A stretch of DNA of 48,086 nucleotides from Frankia sp. AiPa1 (GTDB lineage: Bacteria > Actinomycetota > Actinomycetes > Frankiales > Frankiaceae). The stretch spans positions 1 to 48,086 of the forward strand of contig NZ_JALKFZ020000171.1 of assembly GCF_023243075.1 (NCBI RefSeq), given 5' to 3'. Below, one piece after another: positions 40,611 to 48,086 of the stretch (within the stretch, counting starts at the first letter, position 1; each line of letters starts with the position of its first letter). The notes beneath the pieces were generated by a model. It was not told the DNA's origin, made no database searches, and saw only the letters and a list, made by a program, of their open reading frames with translations. Made by a program: the position numbers and the translations under genes.

Positions 40611-41851
40611 ACGCTCGGGCTGGGCAGCACCGCGCCGACCCGCGGGCCGGGGGTGAAGGTGATCGGAACCGACAGCGGCGCCCGGTTGAAGGTGGACAGG
40701 AAATCGACCTGCGCGTCTGGCTGCAGCTCGAGGTCCTCGAGGCGGCGCAGGACCTCCTCGATCGCGATCCGCAGGTTCATCCGGGCCAGGTTGGAGCCGG
40801 CGCAGCGGTGCGGACCAGCGCCGAAGGCGATGTGCCGGTTGCGGACCCGCTCGGCGTCGAACGTCTCCGGGTCGTCGAACTCGTCCGCGTCCCGGTTGGC
40901 GCCGGCCCAGTAGACCATCACCTGCTCGCCGGCCTTGATCTGGTGACCGGCGACCTCGGCGTCGTGCCGGGCGGTGCGGCCGATGCAGATGAACGACCCG
41001 TCCATCCGCAGGAGTTCCTCGACCGCGTTCGGGATGAGCTCGGGGCGCTTGCGCAGCGCCGCGGGGATCTCCGGGTGGGCGCAGAACCGCTGCATCGCCA
41101 TCCCGAGGACGCCGGCGGTGGTCTCCAGTCCGCCGAGGATCAGCAGGTGGATCGTGCCGATCGCCTCCTCGATGGTGATCGGGCGGCCATCGATCTCGGC
41201 GTCGAGGATGGCGTCGACGACGTCGCCGCGCGGGCCGGTCTCCCGCCGCTTCTCGACGAAGCCCGCGATCCAGACGGCGAGCTGCATGATGTAGTCCTGA
41301 TAGTCGGGCAGGTGGGTCTGCGAGGCCATCGTGGCCCACTCGTTGACCTGCTCCAAGTCCTCGGCGGGCGCGTGCAGGGCCAGGTCGAAGAAGGCCAGGC
41401 CCGGCAGCGGACGGGCGAAGTCCGCCATGAAGTCGCACTCGCCGCGCTCGATGAAACCGTCGATGAGCTGGTTGACCAGGACGCGGGTCTCATCCTCCCA
41501 CTCGGCGACGACCGCCGGCCGGAAGTAGGAGTTGATCAGGCGCCGGAACTCGCGCTGCAACGGCGGGTCGATCGTCACTGGGAAGATCTTCATCTGTTCG
41601 CCGACGTTCGGGACCGTGATACCGAGCTCCGAGCTGAACGTCTGCCAGTCCTGCGCGATCCGCAGGACGTTCTCGTAGCCGGTGACCACCCAGAACCCGC
41701 CGTACTGATCGCTGTGCAGCACCGGGGACTCTTCGCGCGCGCGGGCGAGGATGGGATGCAGATCCCGCGCGAGCTCGGGGGAAAGGTGGTCGAAATGGTG
41801 CTTGATCCACTCGTCACTGACTGGGCAGGAGGGCACTGCCGTCGTGTCCAT
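40607..41851 (-). CDS. Cytochrome P450 (second copy)
   Basis: A 414-residue soluble P450: heme loop FGAGPHRCAGS with Cys350, I-helix LLILGGLETTAG, K-helix EELLR, and ENVLRIAQDWQTF near the N terminus. It closely parallels the P450 at 29559-30887 but lacks the latter's Pro-rich leader. ATG at 41851 follows GAGG at five bases. It is the first gene of a two-gene operon with a fused CoA-transferase (4-bp overlap), suggesting hydroxylation and CoA transfer on the same compound. The divergent region upstream carries two operator-like sites. Confidence 0.94.
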   Translation of the reverse strand: MDTTAVPSCPVSDEWIKHHFDHLSPELARDLHPILARAREESPVLHSDQYGGFWVVTGYENVLRIAQDWQTFSSELGITVPNVGEQMKIFPVTIDPPLQREFRRLINSYFRPAVVAEWEDETRVLVNQLIDGFIERGECDFMADFARPLPGLAFFDLALHAPAEDLEQVNEWATMASQTHLPDYQDYIMQLAVWIAGFVEKRRETGPRGDVVDAILDAEIDGRPITIEEAIGTIHLLILGGLETTAGVLGMAMQRFCAHPEIPAALRKRPELIPNAVEELLRMDGSFICIGRTARHDAEVAGHQIKAGEQVMVYWAGANRDADEFDDPETFDAERVRNRHIAFGAGPHRCAGSNLARMNLRIAIEEVLRRLEDLELQPDAQVDFLSTFNRAPLSVPITFTPGPRVGAVLPSPSV

Positions 41852-41915
41852 CTCAACCTCGCGCTCGTCCGTGGCTGGCCGCCTCGGAGGCGTGCCCGCT
41901 CACCCTGGAAATACA

Positions 41916-41933
41916 AGTAAACATTCGTTTATT
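41916..41933 (+). promoter_or_regulatory. Operator-like palindrome upstream of P450 40607-41851
   Basis: AGTAAACATTCGTTTATT, 15 of 18 matches with symmetric arms AAACA-TT-CGTTT. It is 64 bp upstream of the P450 start, the same distance as the site before the Rieske gene. Confidence 0.66.
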
Positions 41934-42088
41934 TAGGGTAGACGCCGCCCGCCGGCTCCCGGAACATCCCACTATCGTCGCCGCCGCGCCACATCAGGCG
42001 ATGCGCGCCCATCTGAGCGGGCCCCGCTCGACACCCCGGTCACGCATGCCCGCCAGCCCACCCCACGAGGCGGTGGCTAACCCAACTA

Positions 42089-42106
42089 GAAGAGTGTACG
42101 CTCACT
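42089..42106 (+). promoter_or_regulatory. Operator-like palindrome upstream of LLM oxidoreductase
   Basis: GAAGAGTGTACGCTCACT, 15 of 18 matches. It is 212 bp upstream of the TTG start, leaving room for a long leader that includes the 18-bp repeats. Confidence 0.64.
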
Positions 42107-42225
42107 CTGTACCGGTGCCAAACCTGCACCAAGCCGACAATCTTGGTCATTTGGGCCCGCCGTCGGCCAACCCTGTGGCGACGACGATGCAGCCGACGAC
42201 GAAGCAGCCTCAGCCCGCGCCCCGC

Positions 42226-42297
42226 CGTTGGCAAGCCCTCAGCCGTTGGCAAGCCCCCCGCCGTTCGCAGGCGCTCAGCCGTTCGCAGTGCCTCGGC
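42226..42297. repeat. Tandem repeat, 18-bp unit, four copies
   Basis: Units begin CGTTGGCAAG or CGTTCGCAG and end CAGC, CCGC or CGGC; a partial fifth follows. Unit length and the CGTTCGCAG core are shared with the repeat at 10585-10692. It ends eight bases before the AAAGGAG ribosome site of the LLM gene. Confidence 0.93.
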
Positions 42298-42318
42298 CGT
42301 TCCGCAAAGGAGTCCCGC

Positions 42319-43320
42319 TTGTCTGGCGATCGCATCATCCTCGGCGCGGCGGCTCTTCCGGAACCGGACCGGGACTGGCTCGCCGCCGCGGAGCGCCTGC
42401 CGATCGAATCCGTCTGGCAGGGCGGGCACATCCTGCCCCACCATCCGACCGGCGAGGCGATCACCCGGCTGTCGCTGATGACGGCCTGGACCGAGCGGGT
42501 CCGGGTGGGCTCGGCGATTCTCGTGCTCCCGCTCTACCACCCGGTGATCATCGCCAAGCAGCTCGCCGACCTCGATTCCTGGTCCGGCGGGCGGGTGAGC
42601 GTCGGTGTGGGTGTCGGTGGCGAGTTCCCGCACGAGTTCAAGGCGGTCGGCGTGCCCATCGCCGAGCGCGGCGCACGCACCAACGAGGCGATGCCGCTGC
42701 TGCGCGCACTCTGGCAGGGCGAGCCCGTCACCCATCACGGCCGGTTCTTCGACCTCGACGAGGTGCGGCTGCAGCCCGTCATCCCACCCGGCGCCGAGGA
42801 GGTGCGGATGAGCCCGGGCGGGCCGCCACTGCTGGTCTCCGGGCGCAAGGAGCCCGCGATGCGCCGCGCCGCCCGCCATGGCGACGGCTGGATGCCCTAC
42901 CTGGTCTCCCCGAACGCCTACGCCCGCTCGGTGGACACGATCCGCGCCGAGGCCGCGACGATCGGCCGGGACCTGGCCGGCTTCGAGTGGATGATGTACG
43001 TCTACACCTCCATCCGCCGCGACGGCGACCGGGCCCGGGCCGACGTGGCGTCGTTCCTCGGCAACGCCTACGGCGACAAGTCCGCCGACCTGCTCGACCG
43101 GATCGCCCCCGCCGGCACGCCGGAGCAGGTGGCGGCCCGCCTGCAGAAGTACGTCGACGCCGGGGTACGCCACATCATCATCTCGCCGGCGGCGCACGAG
43201 AACACCATCGAGGTGGTCACCCTCGCCGCCGAGGAGGTGCTGCCCCGGCTGACCCTGCCCGCCGCCGGCGTTCCCGTTCCCGCCGCGGCGGCGGCCGCCG
43301 CCAGCACGACCTCCTCATGA
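42319..43320 (+). CDS. LLM-class F420-dependent oxidoreductase
   Basis: A 333-residue luciferase-like TIM-barrel protein. Landmarks: ESVWQGGHILPH, LMTAWTERVRVGSAILVLPLYHPVIIAKQLADLDSWSGGRVSVGVGVGGE, GARTNEAMPLLRALWQGEPV, and GRKEPAMRRAARHGDGWMPYLVSP. These are typical of actinobacterial F420-dependent enzymes that reduce or oxidise xenobiotics, steroids or alcohols. The frame is open back to 42001, but that part is repeat-encoded. TTG at 42319, six bases after AAAGGAG, is chosen. The last 20 residues are Ala/Pro-rich. It overlaps the following fused CoA-transferase by 4 bp (ATGA), mirroring the P450/CoA-transferase pair on the other strand. Confidence 0.9.
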   Translation: MSGDRIILGAAALPEPDRDWLAAAERLPIESVWQGGHILPHHPTGEAITRLSLMTAWTERVRVGSAILVLPLYHPVIIAKQLADLDSWSGGRVSVGVGVGGEFPHEFKAVGVPIAERGARTNEAMPLLRALWQGEPVTHHGRFFDLDEVRLQPVIPPGAEEVRMSPGGPPLLVSGRKEPAMRRAARHGDGWMPYLVSPNAYARSVDTIRAEAATIGRDLAGFEWMMYVYTSIRRDGDRARADVASFLGNAYGDKSADLLDRIAPAGTPEQVAARLQKYVDAGVRHIIISPAAHENTIEVVTLAAEEVLPRLTLPAAGVPVPAAAAAAASTTSS

Positions 43321-45647
43321 CCCGCCCCGGCGCGGGCCTGCGGGTCGTCGAGGTCGCCGTGGGAACCAGCGAGCTGGGACTGGGGCTCGCCGGCGGCCTG
43401 CCCGGCATGATCTTCGCGGATCTGGGCGCCGAGGTGGTCCGGGTCGTCGGGAGCACCAGCCCGGGCATCGACGCGGAGGTCCCCTGGGGCCAGGCCTGGC
43501 ACCGGGACAAGCGCATCGTCGTGGCGGACGATCCGGGCGCCGTGCTCGCCCTGCTCGATGCGGCCGACGTCGCGGTCGTCCACGGCGACGAGGAGCTGGT
43601 CGAGGCCCGCGGGCTCGGTTATCTGGACGTCTGTCGCCGCAATCCCCGGCTGGTGTATGCGCGCTGCCGGCCCAGCCGCACCGGGTCCGGCGTCGTCGCG
43701 GACTACGGCCTGCTGGTGGAGGCGCGCGCCGGCTTCTGCAGTCAGCTTGCCGGCCACCGGCCGGGGCCGATCCTGGTCGACGCCCGCGCCGCCGGCATCG
43801 GCACCGCCTTCCTGCTCGTCACCTCCGCTCTGGCCCTGCTGCGCCGCCGAGCCGAGACCGAAGCCGAGACATCGGCCGAAACCAGGACCGAGACCGGCGG
43901 CCGAGTCCAGACCGCGCCCGGGACCGGCGGCTGGGCGGAGACCTCGCTCTACGACGGGATGCTCGCCACCCTCGGCTGCATGATCGGGCGCTCCGAGCGG
44001 GCGGCCCCGGCGATCGAGGGCTACTGGGAGAAGGGCTCGACCTTCCCGAACTTCCTCTACCGCTGCGCCGATGGTGAGCTGATCCAGATCTGGTTCGGCG
44101 GCAAGGGAATGTACCAGCGTCTCATCGACGCCCTCGGCGACGAACCCAGCACCGAAGGCTACTACCAGGATCAGGTGACCGGCCGCCTCGGCGCCCGCGC
44201 CCGCCGCTGGCAGGCCCCGTTCGCCCTGCTCCCCCGGGACGTCTGGATCGCCCGGCTGCGACAGGCGGGAGTGGCCTGCGAACCGGTGCTCGGCCCCGGT
44301 GACGCCCTGTCCGACCCGCACCTGGCCGACAACGGCCTGGTCACCACCCGCTCCCGGGACGGCCACCAGGACATCCTGCTAACCACCCCCATCGCCGTCG
44401 AGCCGCTCGCGCCTGACCCGGCGACGTCCGGTGGCCGAGGGCGCGGCGCGCCGAGGCGCGGGTTACTCGGGGACATCCGGGTGCTGGATTTCTCGGCGTT
44501 CGTGGCCGGGCCGCTCGCCGCGCAGGTGCTCGCCGACCTCGGTGCCGACGTGATCAAGGTGGAGCCCCCCGAGGGGGAGGCCATGCGCGCCGCCGCCTAC
44601 GCCGTGGCAGCCTGCCAGCGTGGCAAGCGCAGCCTGGCGATCGACATCGGCGCCGCGGCGGCCCGCCCGGTCGTCGAGCGACTGATCCGGTGGGCGGACG
44701 TCGTGCTGCACAACTTCCGGGTCGGGGTGGCCGAGCGGCTGCGGATCGACGCGGCCACCGTCGCGCGGCTCAATCCGAGCGCCGTCTACTGTCACGCCAG
44801 CGCCTTCGGCCCGCGCGGGCCGCGGGCGCGGCAGCCGGGCAACGACGCGCTGATGCAGGCGCTGACCGGCCTGGAACGCGCCGTCGGCGGCGCGGGCAAC
44901 CAGCCGATCGCGCCCACCTGGATCCCGCTCGACGTGACCGGCGGCTGGGTGGCCGCCGCCGGCATCCTGGCCGGGCTGTACGCCCGGGCGCGTACCGGTC
45001 GGGGCCAGCGGGTGGACACCAGCCTGCTCGGAGCGGGGCTCCTGGTGCAGAGCGGGGTGTTCCTGCGCGACGGCGACTGTGTCCGCGGGCCGACGCTGGA
45101 CGGCGCACAGACCGGCTACGGCCCCGGCTACCGCCTCTACCAGGGCGGCGACGGTGGCTGGTTCGCGCTCGTGCTGGCGGACGAGGCGGCCTGGTCGCGG
45201 CTGCGGGCGCTGCCGGGCGCCGAGGGCCTGCCCGCGGCCTACGCACCGCTGCGCGGCGGGGCGCACGACGCGCAGGCCCGCCAGGCCGAGACCGTGCTCG
45301 AGCAGCTGTTCGCCACCGCGTCGGCGGCGCACTGGGCGGCCCGGCTGCGGGCCGCGGGCCTGCTGGTCGAACCGGTCGACCCGCTGGACCGGGACGCCTT
45401 CCGGCGCCGCACGCTCGACGACCCCGTCAACCGCCAGCTCGGCCGGGTGGTGGCCTACCAGGTGGCCGACTGGGGCCACTTCGAGCAGATCGGGCCGCTG
45501 GCCCGCTACGGCCCGGCGGCCGACGGCGGTCCGGCGCTGATGCTTCCGGGCATCGGCGAGCACAGCGTGGAAGTGCTCGCCGAGCTGGGCCTGCCCGTCG
45601 CGGACATCGACGATCTGCTCGCCACGAAGACCGTCCGCCAGCTCTAG
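43317..45647 (+). CDS. Fused double-domain family III CoA-transferase (paralogue)
   Basis: A 776-residue paralogue of 38040-40610 with the same design. Module 1 (about 1-365) starts GAGLRVVEVAVGTSELGLGLAGGLPG and has GGWAETSLYDG and FLYRCADGELIQIWFGGKG, with a repetitive Glu/Thr/Ala insertion (about 180-200) just before GGWAETSL. Module 2 starts IRVLDFSAFVAGPLAAQVLADLGADVIKVEPPEGE and retains VDTSLL. The interdomain linker is shorter than in the paralogue. ATG at 43317 overlaps the LLM stop by 4 bp; the longer frame runs through the LLM gene. The two modules may mimic the interlocked dimer of single-domain relatives. CoA transfer to or from a pathway acid is likely; substrate unknown. Confidence 0.91.
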   Translation: MTRPGAGLRVVEVAVGTSELGLGLAGGLPGMIFADLGAEVVRVVGSTSPGIDAEVPWGQAWHRDKRIVVADDPGAVLALLDAADVAVVHGDEELVEARGLGYLDVCRRNPRLVYARCRPSRTGSGVVADYGLLVEARAGFCSQLAGHRPGPILVDARAAGIGTAFLLVTSALALLRRRAETEAETSAETRTETGGRVQTAPGTGGWAETSLYDGMLATLGCMIGRSERAAPAIEGYWEKGSTFPNFLYRCADGELIQIWFGGKGMYQRLIDALGDEPSTEGYYQDQVTGRLGARARRWQAPFALLPRDVWIARLRQAGVACEPVLGPGDALSDPHLADNGLVTTRSRDGHQDILLTTPIAVEPLAPDPATSGGRGRGAPRRGLLGDIRVLDFSAFVAGPLAAQVLADLGADVIKVEPPEGEAMRAAAYAVAACQRGKRSLAIDIGAAAARPVVERLIRWADVVLHNFRVGVAERLRIDAATVARLNPSAVYCHASAFGPRGPRARQPGNDALMQALTGLERAVGGAGNQPIAPTWIPLDVTGGWVAAAGILAGLYARARTGRGQRVDTSLLGAGLLVQSGVFLRDGDCVRGPTLDGAQTGYGPGYRLYQGGDGGWFALVLADEAAWSRLRALPGAEGLPAAYAPLRGGAHDAQARQAETVLEQLFATASAAHWAARLRAAGLLVEPVDPLDRDAFRRRTLDDPVNRQLGRVVAYQVADWGHFEQIGPLARYGPAADGGPALMLPGIGEHSVEVLAELGLPVADIDDLLATKTVRQL

Positions 45648-45683
45648 CCGGGCAGGCGCGGGGGCCTGGCCACTCCTTGCCAT

Positions 45684-45701
45684 ACAGAGCGAACGTTTAC
45701 T
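45684..45701 (-). promoter_or_regulatory. Operator-like palindrome upstream of ALDH 45761
   Basis: Minus strand AGTAAACGTTCGCTCTGT, 16 of 18 matches, 59 bp upstream of the ALDH start in the short gap after the CoA-transferase stop. It implies a separate promoter for the last two genes. Confidence 0.66.
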
Positions 45702-45760
45702 AAATTACGGTTCCAGGGAAACTGATCAACTTTCTCTGCGCGTCACCATGGGAGGCGACG

Positions 45761-47227
45761 ATGGCCAGTGCCGGGCTCGACAGGACACGACCACCGGTGC
45801 ACCTGCGCATCGGCCACGAACGCATCGCCACCGGCACGGCCGGGACGTTCGACCACATCGACCCGGCCACCGGGCAGGTCGACTCCACCATTCCGCTGGC
45901 CGGGCCGGCGGACGTGGACCACGCGGTGCAGGTCGCGCAGGAGGCGTTCCTGCGCTGGCGGGACACCCGGCCGGCCGAGCGGCGCCGGTTACTGCTCCGG
46001 CTCTCGGACCTGATCGAGGCGAACGCGGACGAGTTCACCCGCCGCGCGATCCTGGACAACGGCACGCCGATCGGCACCGCGCCGGCGCTCGTCGGGGGGG
46101 CGGTGGAGTGGACGAGGTACTACGCCGGCCTCGCCGACAAGATCTCCGGGCGGGTCGCTTCGTCGTTCGGCCCGGACGGCGAGTTCAGCTACACCCTCGC
46201 CCAGCCCTACGGCATCATCGGCATCATCATCACCTGGAACGGGCCGCTGACGTCGCTGACCATGAAGATCCCGCCGGCACTCGCCGCCGGCAACACGGTG
46301 ATCGTGAAGCCCTCGGAGCTCACGCCGTACGCGGCGGAGCTGTTCGCCGACCTGGTCGAGGAGGCCGGGTTCCCACCCGGCGTGGTCAACATCCTGTCCG
46401 GCTCGGCCGAGTCGGGCGCGCGCCTCGTCGAGCACCCCCTGGTCAAGAAGATCTCCTTCACCGGCGGCCCGACCACGGCGACGGCGATCCTCAAGGCCTG
46501 CGCGGCGCAGATGAAGCCCGCCGTGCTCGAGCTCGGCGGCAAGTCCGCGAGCCTGATCTTCGAGGACGCGGACATCGAGGCGGCGGCCCGGTGGAACACC
46601 ATGCGGGTGCTGGGCACCATGGCCGGCCAGGGCTGCGGCTTCCCGACCCGCATGATCGTGCACCGCTCCCTGTACGACGAGGCCCTGGAACGGGTCACCG
46701 AGATCGCGAAGAACATCCGGGTCGGCGACCCGTTCGACACCGACACCGACATCGGCCCGGTCATCAACGCGGCCGCGGTCGAGCGCATCCTCGGGCTGAT
46801 CGAGCGGGCCGAGCGGGACGGCGCCCGGCTGCTGCACGGTGGCCACCGGGTCACCGACGGCGGGCTCGCCGGCGGCTACTACCTGCAGCCCACCGTCTTC
46901 GCCGACGTCGACCCGGCCCTGGAGATCGCCCAGAGCGAGGTCTTCGGCCCGGTGCTCGTGGTGATGCCGTTCGACACCGAGGACGAGGCGATCAGGATCG
47001 CCAACTCCACCCCGTACGGCCTGTCGTCCTACATCCAGACCAAGGACCTGCACCGGGCCCACCGCGTGGCCGAACGGCTCGACGCCGGCGCCACGATGAT
47101 CAACGGCGCGCCGAACCTCCAGGTCAACCGGCCCTTCGGCGGCATCGGCCTGTCCGGCTACGGCAAGGAGGGCGGTCCCGAGGGACTGGCCGAGTTCCAG
47201 CGCGTCAAGACCGTGGGGATCTGCTGA
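45761..47227 (+). CDS. Aldehyde dehydrogenase (fourth copy)
   Basis: A 488-residue ALDH: catalytic Cys292 in MAGQGCGFPTR (where most ALDHs have GQxC), Glu257 in LELGGKSAS, IITWNGPLTSLTMK with the catalytic Asn, and C-terminal RPFGGIGLSGYGKEGGPEG. The cofactor loop FTGGPTTATAI differs from the usual FTGSTxxG, so it belongs to a separate ALDH branch from the three others. ATG at 45761 is five bases after GGGAGG. It overlaps the SDR gene by one base (TGATG), suggesting a coupled alcohol-to-aldehyde-to-acid step. Confidence 0.93.
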   Translation: MASAGLDRTRPPVHLRIGHERIATGTAGTFDHIDPATGQVDSTIPLAGPADVDHAVQVAQEAFLRWRDTRPAERRRLLLRLSDLIEANADEFTRRAILDNGTPIGTAPALVGGAVEWTRYYAGLADKISGRVASSFGPDGEFSYTLAQPYGIIGIIITWNGPLTSLTMKIPPALAAGNTVIVKPSELTPYAAELFADLVEEAGFPPGVVNILSGSAESGARLVEHPLVKKISFTGGPTTATAILKACAAQMKPAVLELGGKSASLIFEDADIEAAARWNTMRVLGTMAGQGCGFPTRMIVHRSLYDEALERVTEIAKNIRVGDPFDTDTDIGPVINAAAVERILGLIERAERDGARLLHGGHRVTDGGLAGGYYLQPTVFADVDPALEIAQSEVFGPVLVVMPFDTEDEAIRIANSTPYGLSSYIQTKDLHRAHRVAERLDAGATMINGAPNLQVNRPFGGIGLSGYGKEGGPEGLAEFQRVKTVGIC

Positions 47228-47994
47228 TGGCCACGCTGGACGGCACCAGGCTCGCGGGCAAGGTCGCCGTGGTGACGGGGGCCGGGATCGGGCAGGGGCG
47301 CTCGACCGCGCTGCGCCTGGCCCGCGAGGGTGCCCACGTCGTCGCCGTCGACGTCAGTGGCGCGCAGAAGGACACCGCGGCGGAGCTCCCGGACCTCATC
47401 GAGCCCGCGAACGCCGATGCCACCAACGCCGAGCAGTGGCAGGCCGTCGTCGCCCAGACCACCGAGCGGCACGGCCGCCTCGACATCCTGTGCAACGTCG
47501 TCGGCGCCGCCGGCATCGCGCAGGCGCGCATTCCGGACGTCGACGAGGACGACTACGACCGGCTGATGTCGATCAACCTCAAGAGCGTCTTCCTCGGCAT
47601 GAAGTACGCGATTCCGGCGATGGTGGCCAGCGGAGGCGGCTCGATCATCAACTGGTCGTCGGTCGGCGCCCTGGTGTCGTCGCCGACGACCTCGGTCTAC
47701 GGAGCGTCCAAGGCCGGAATCCTCGCGATGACCCGCGCCGCGGCCCGCGAATGGGGCGAGGCCAACATTCGGGTCAATTCCCTCGTGCCCGGCTTCGTCT
47801 ATCCCACCGGAATGACGCTCATGGGCGAGGAGAAGTTTCCCGAGTCGGTCGCCCGGGCCGCCTCGAAATCCGCCCTGAACCGGCCCGGCCACCCCGACGA
47901 GATCGCCGCCGTGGCCGCCTTCCTCGCCTCCGACGACGCCTCGTACATCACCGGCTCCTCCCTCGTCGTCGACGGCGGCTGGACCGCTGGTTAG
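47227..47994 (+). CDS. Short-chain dehydrogenase/reductase
   Basis: A 255-residue SDR: TGAGIGQG (18-25) as cofactor loop, VVAVDVSG with an Asp after strand 2 (NAD+ preference), NVVG at 90-93, catalytic Ser144/145 and Tyr158-Lys162 in YGASK. The C-terminal YITGSSLVVDGGWTAG is canonical. The frame is open upstream only within the ALDH gene; ATG at 47227 is fixed by the one-base stop/start overlap. It probably oxidises the alcohol whose aldehyde product is used by the preceding ALDH, or a 3-hydroxyacyl-CoA. Confidence 0.93.
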   Translation: MATLDGTRLAGKVAVVTGAGIGQGRSTALRLAREGAHVVAVDVSGAQKDTAAELPDLIEPANADATNAEQWQAVVAQTTERHGRLDILCNVVGAAGIAQARIPDVDEDDYDRLMSINLKSVFLGMKYAIPAMVASGGGSIINWSSVGALVSSPTTSVYGASKAGILAMTRAAAREWGEANIRVNSLVPGFVYPTGMTLMGEEKFPESVARAASKSALNRPGHPDEIAAVAAFLASDDASYITGSSLVVDGGWTAG

Positions 47995-47995
47995 C

Positions 47996-48086
<91 letters not shown>

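Larger units (their letters stand above)
41852..42318. other. 467-bp divergent control region between two CoA-transferase modules
   Basis: It holds one operator-like site near each gene (41916-41933, 42089-42106) and a four-copy 18-bp tandem repeat (42226-42297) in the long leader of the LLM gene. A plus frame is open through it but shows no similarity. Confidence 0.75.

Noticed and set aside
38040..41438. 1132-codon version of the CoA-transferase
   Set aside because: The first 276 codons run inside the P450 gene in another frame; the GTG at 40610 with GTGA overlap fits better.

Overview
The window is very GC-rich (mostly about 70% or more), densely packed, and uses many GTG and a few TTG starts with ATGA/GTGA overlaps. 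Gene content is typical of a soil actinomycete: F420-dependent LLM oxidoreductase, soluble P450s with a small CxxHxxC ferredoxin, heteromeric acyl-CoA dehydrogenases, a lipid-transfer-protein-type thiolase with a DUF35 partner, and many actinobacterial amidohydrolases. A Frankia-like actinomycete is my best guess, from overall style only. The window ends in 75 consecutive G, almost certainly a contig-end artefact.

Layout. (1) 1-5130, minus: Rieske oxygenase, SnoaL-like protein, metal-dependent amidohydrolase, and the start of a fused indolepyruvate:ferredoxin oxidoreductase-like gene. (2) 5259-13360, minus: D-aminoacylase-type hydrolase, SDR, two acyl-CoA dehydrogenase pairs flanking a crotonase. 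(3) 13465-17312, minus: amidohydrolase-2, DUF35 protein, Ltp2-like thiolase, SDR. (4) 17727-26191, minus: second D-aminoacylase-type hydrolase, LivF, LivJ, second amidohydrolase-2, and one 975-residue protein joining LivH, LivM and LivG. (5) 26478-30887, plus: two aldehyde dehydrogenases and a P450. (6) 31286-34658: zinc alcohol dehydrogenase (minus), SDR, ferredoxin and a TetR regulator (plus). (7) 34816-37348, minus: thiolase and aldehyde dehydrogenase. (8) 38040-45647: two divergent units, P450 plus fused double CoA-transferase (minus) and LLM oxidoreductase plus a paralogous fused double CoA-transferase (plus). (9) 45761-47994, plus: aldehyde dehydrogenase and SDR.

Together this looks like one large catabolic island: uptake by a branched-chain-amino-acid-type ABC transporter, oxygenation (Rieske, two P450s, LLM), alcohol and aldehyde oxidation (alcohol dehydrogenase, four aldehyde dehydrogenases, several SDRs), CoA transfer by family III transferases, beta-oxidation-like dehydrogenation and hydration, carbon-carbon cleavage by thiolase or aldolase, and hydrolysis by five amidohydrolases. 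No acyl-CoA ligase gene is visible. The substrate cannot be read from sequence; a cyclic or branched terpenoid, steroid-like or aromatic compound would fit.

The most notable signal is not a gene. An 18-bp imperfect palindrome (approximately AGTRARYGTWCRCTYACT) recurs in front of nearly every transcription unit: 14 sites, including one in front of the only regulator gene in the window (TetR, 33984-34658). This suggests a single autoregulated TetR regulon spanning the island. Other structure: a small dispersed hairpin family with an 18-nt loop (one partial copy lies exactly where the contig breaks into poly-G), and many perfect 8-21-bp tandem duplications in leaders, spacers and one coding tail.
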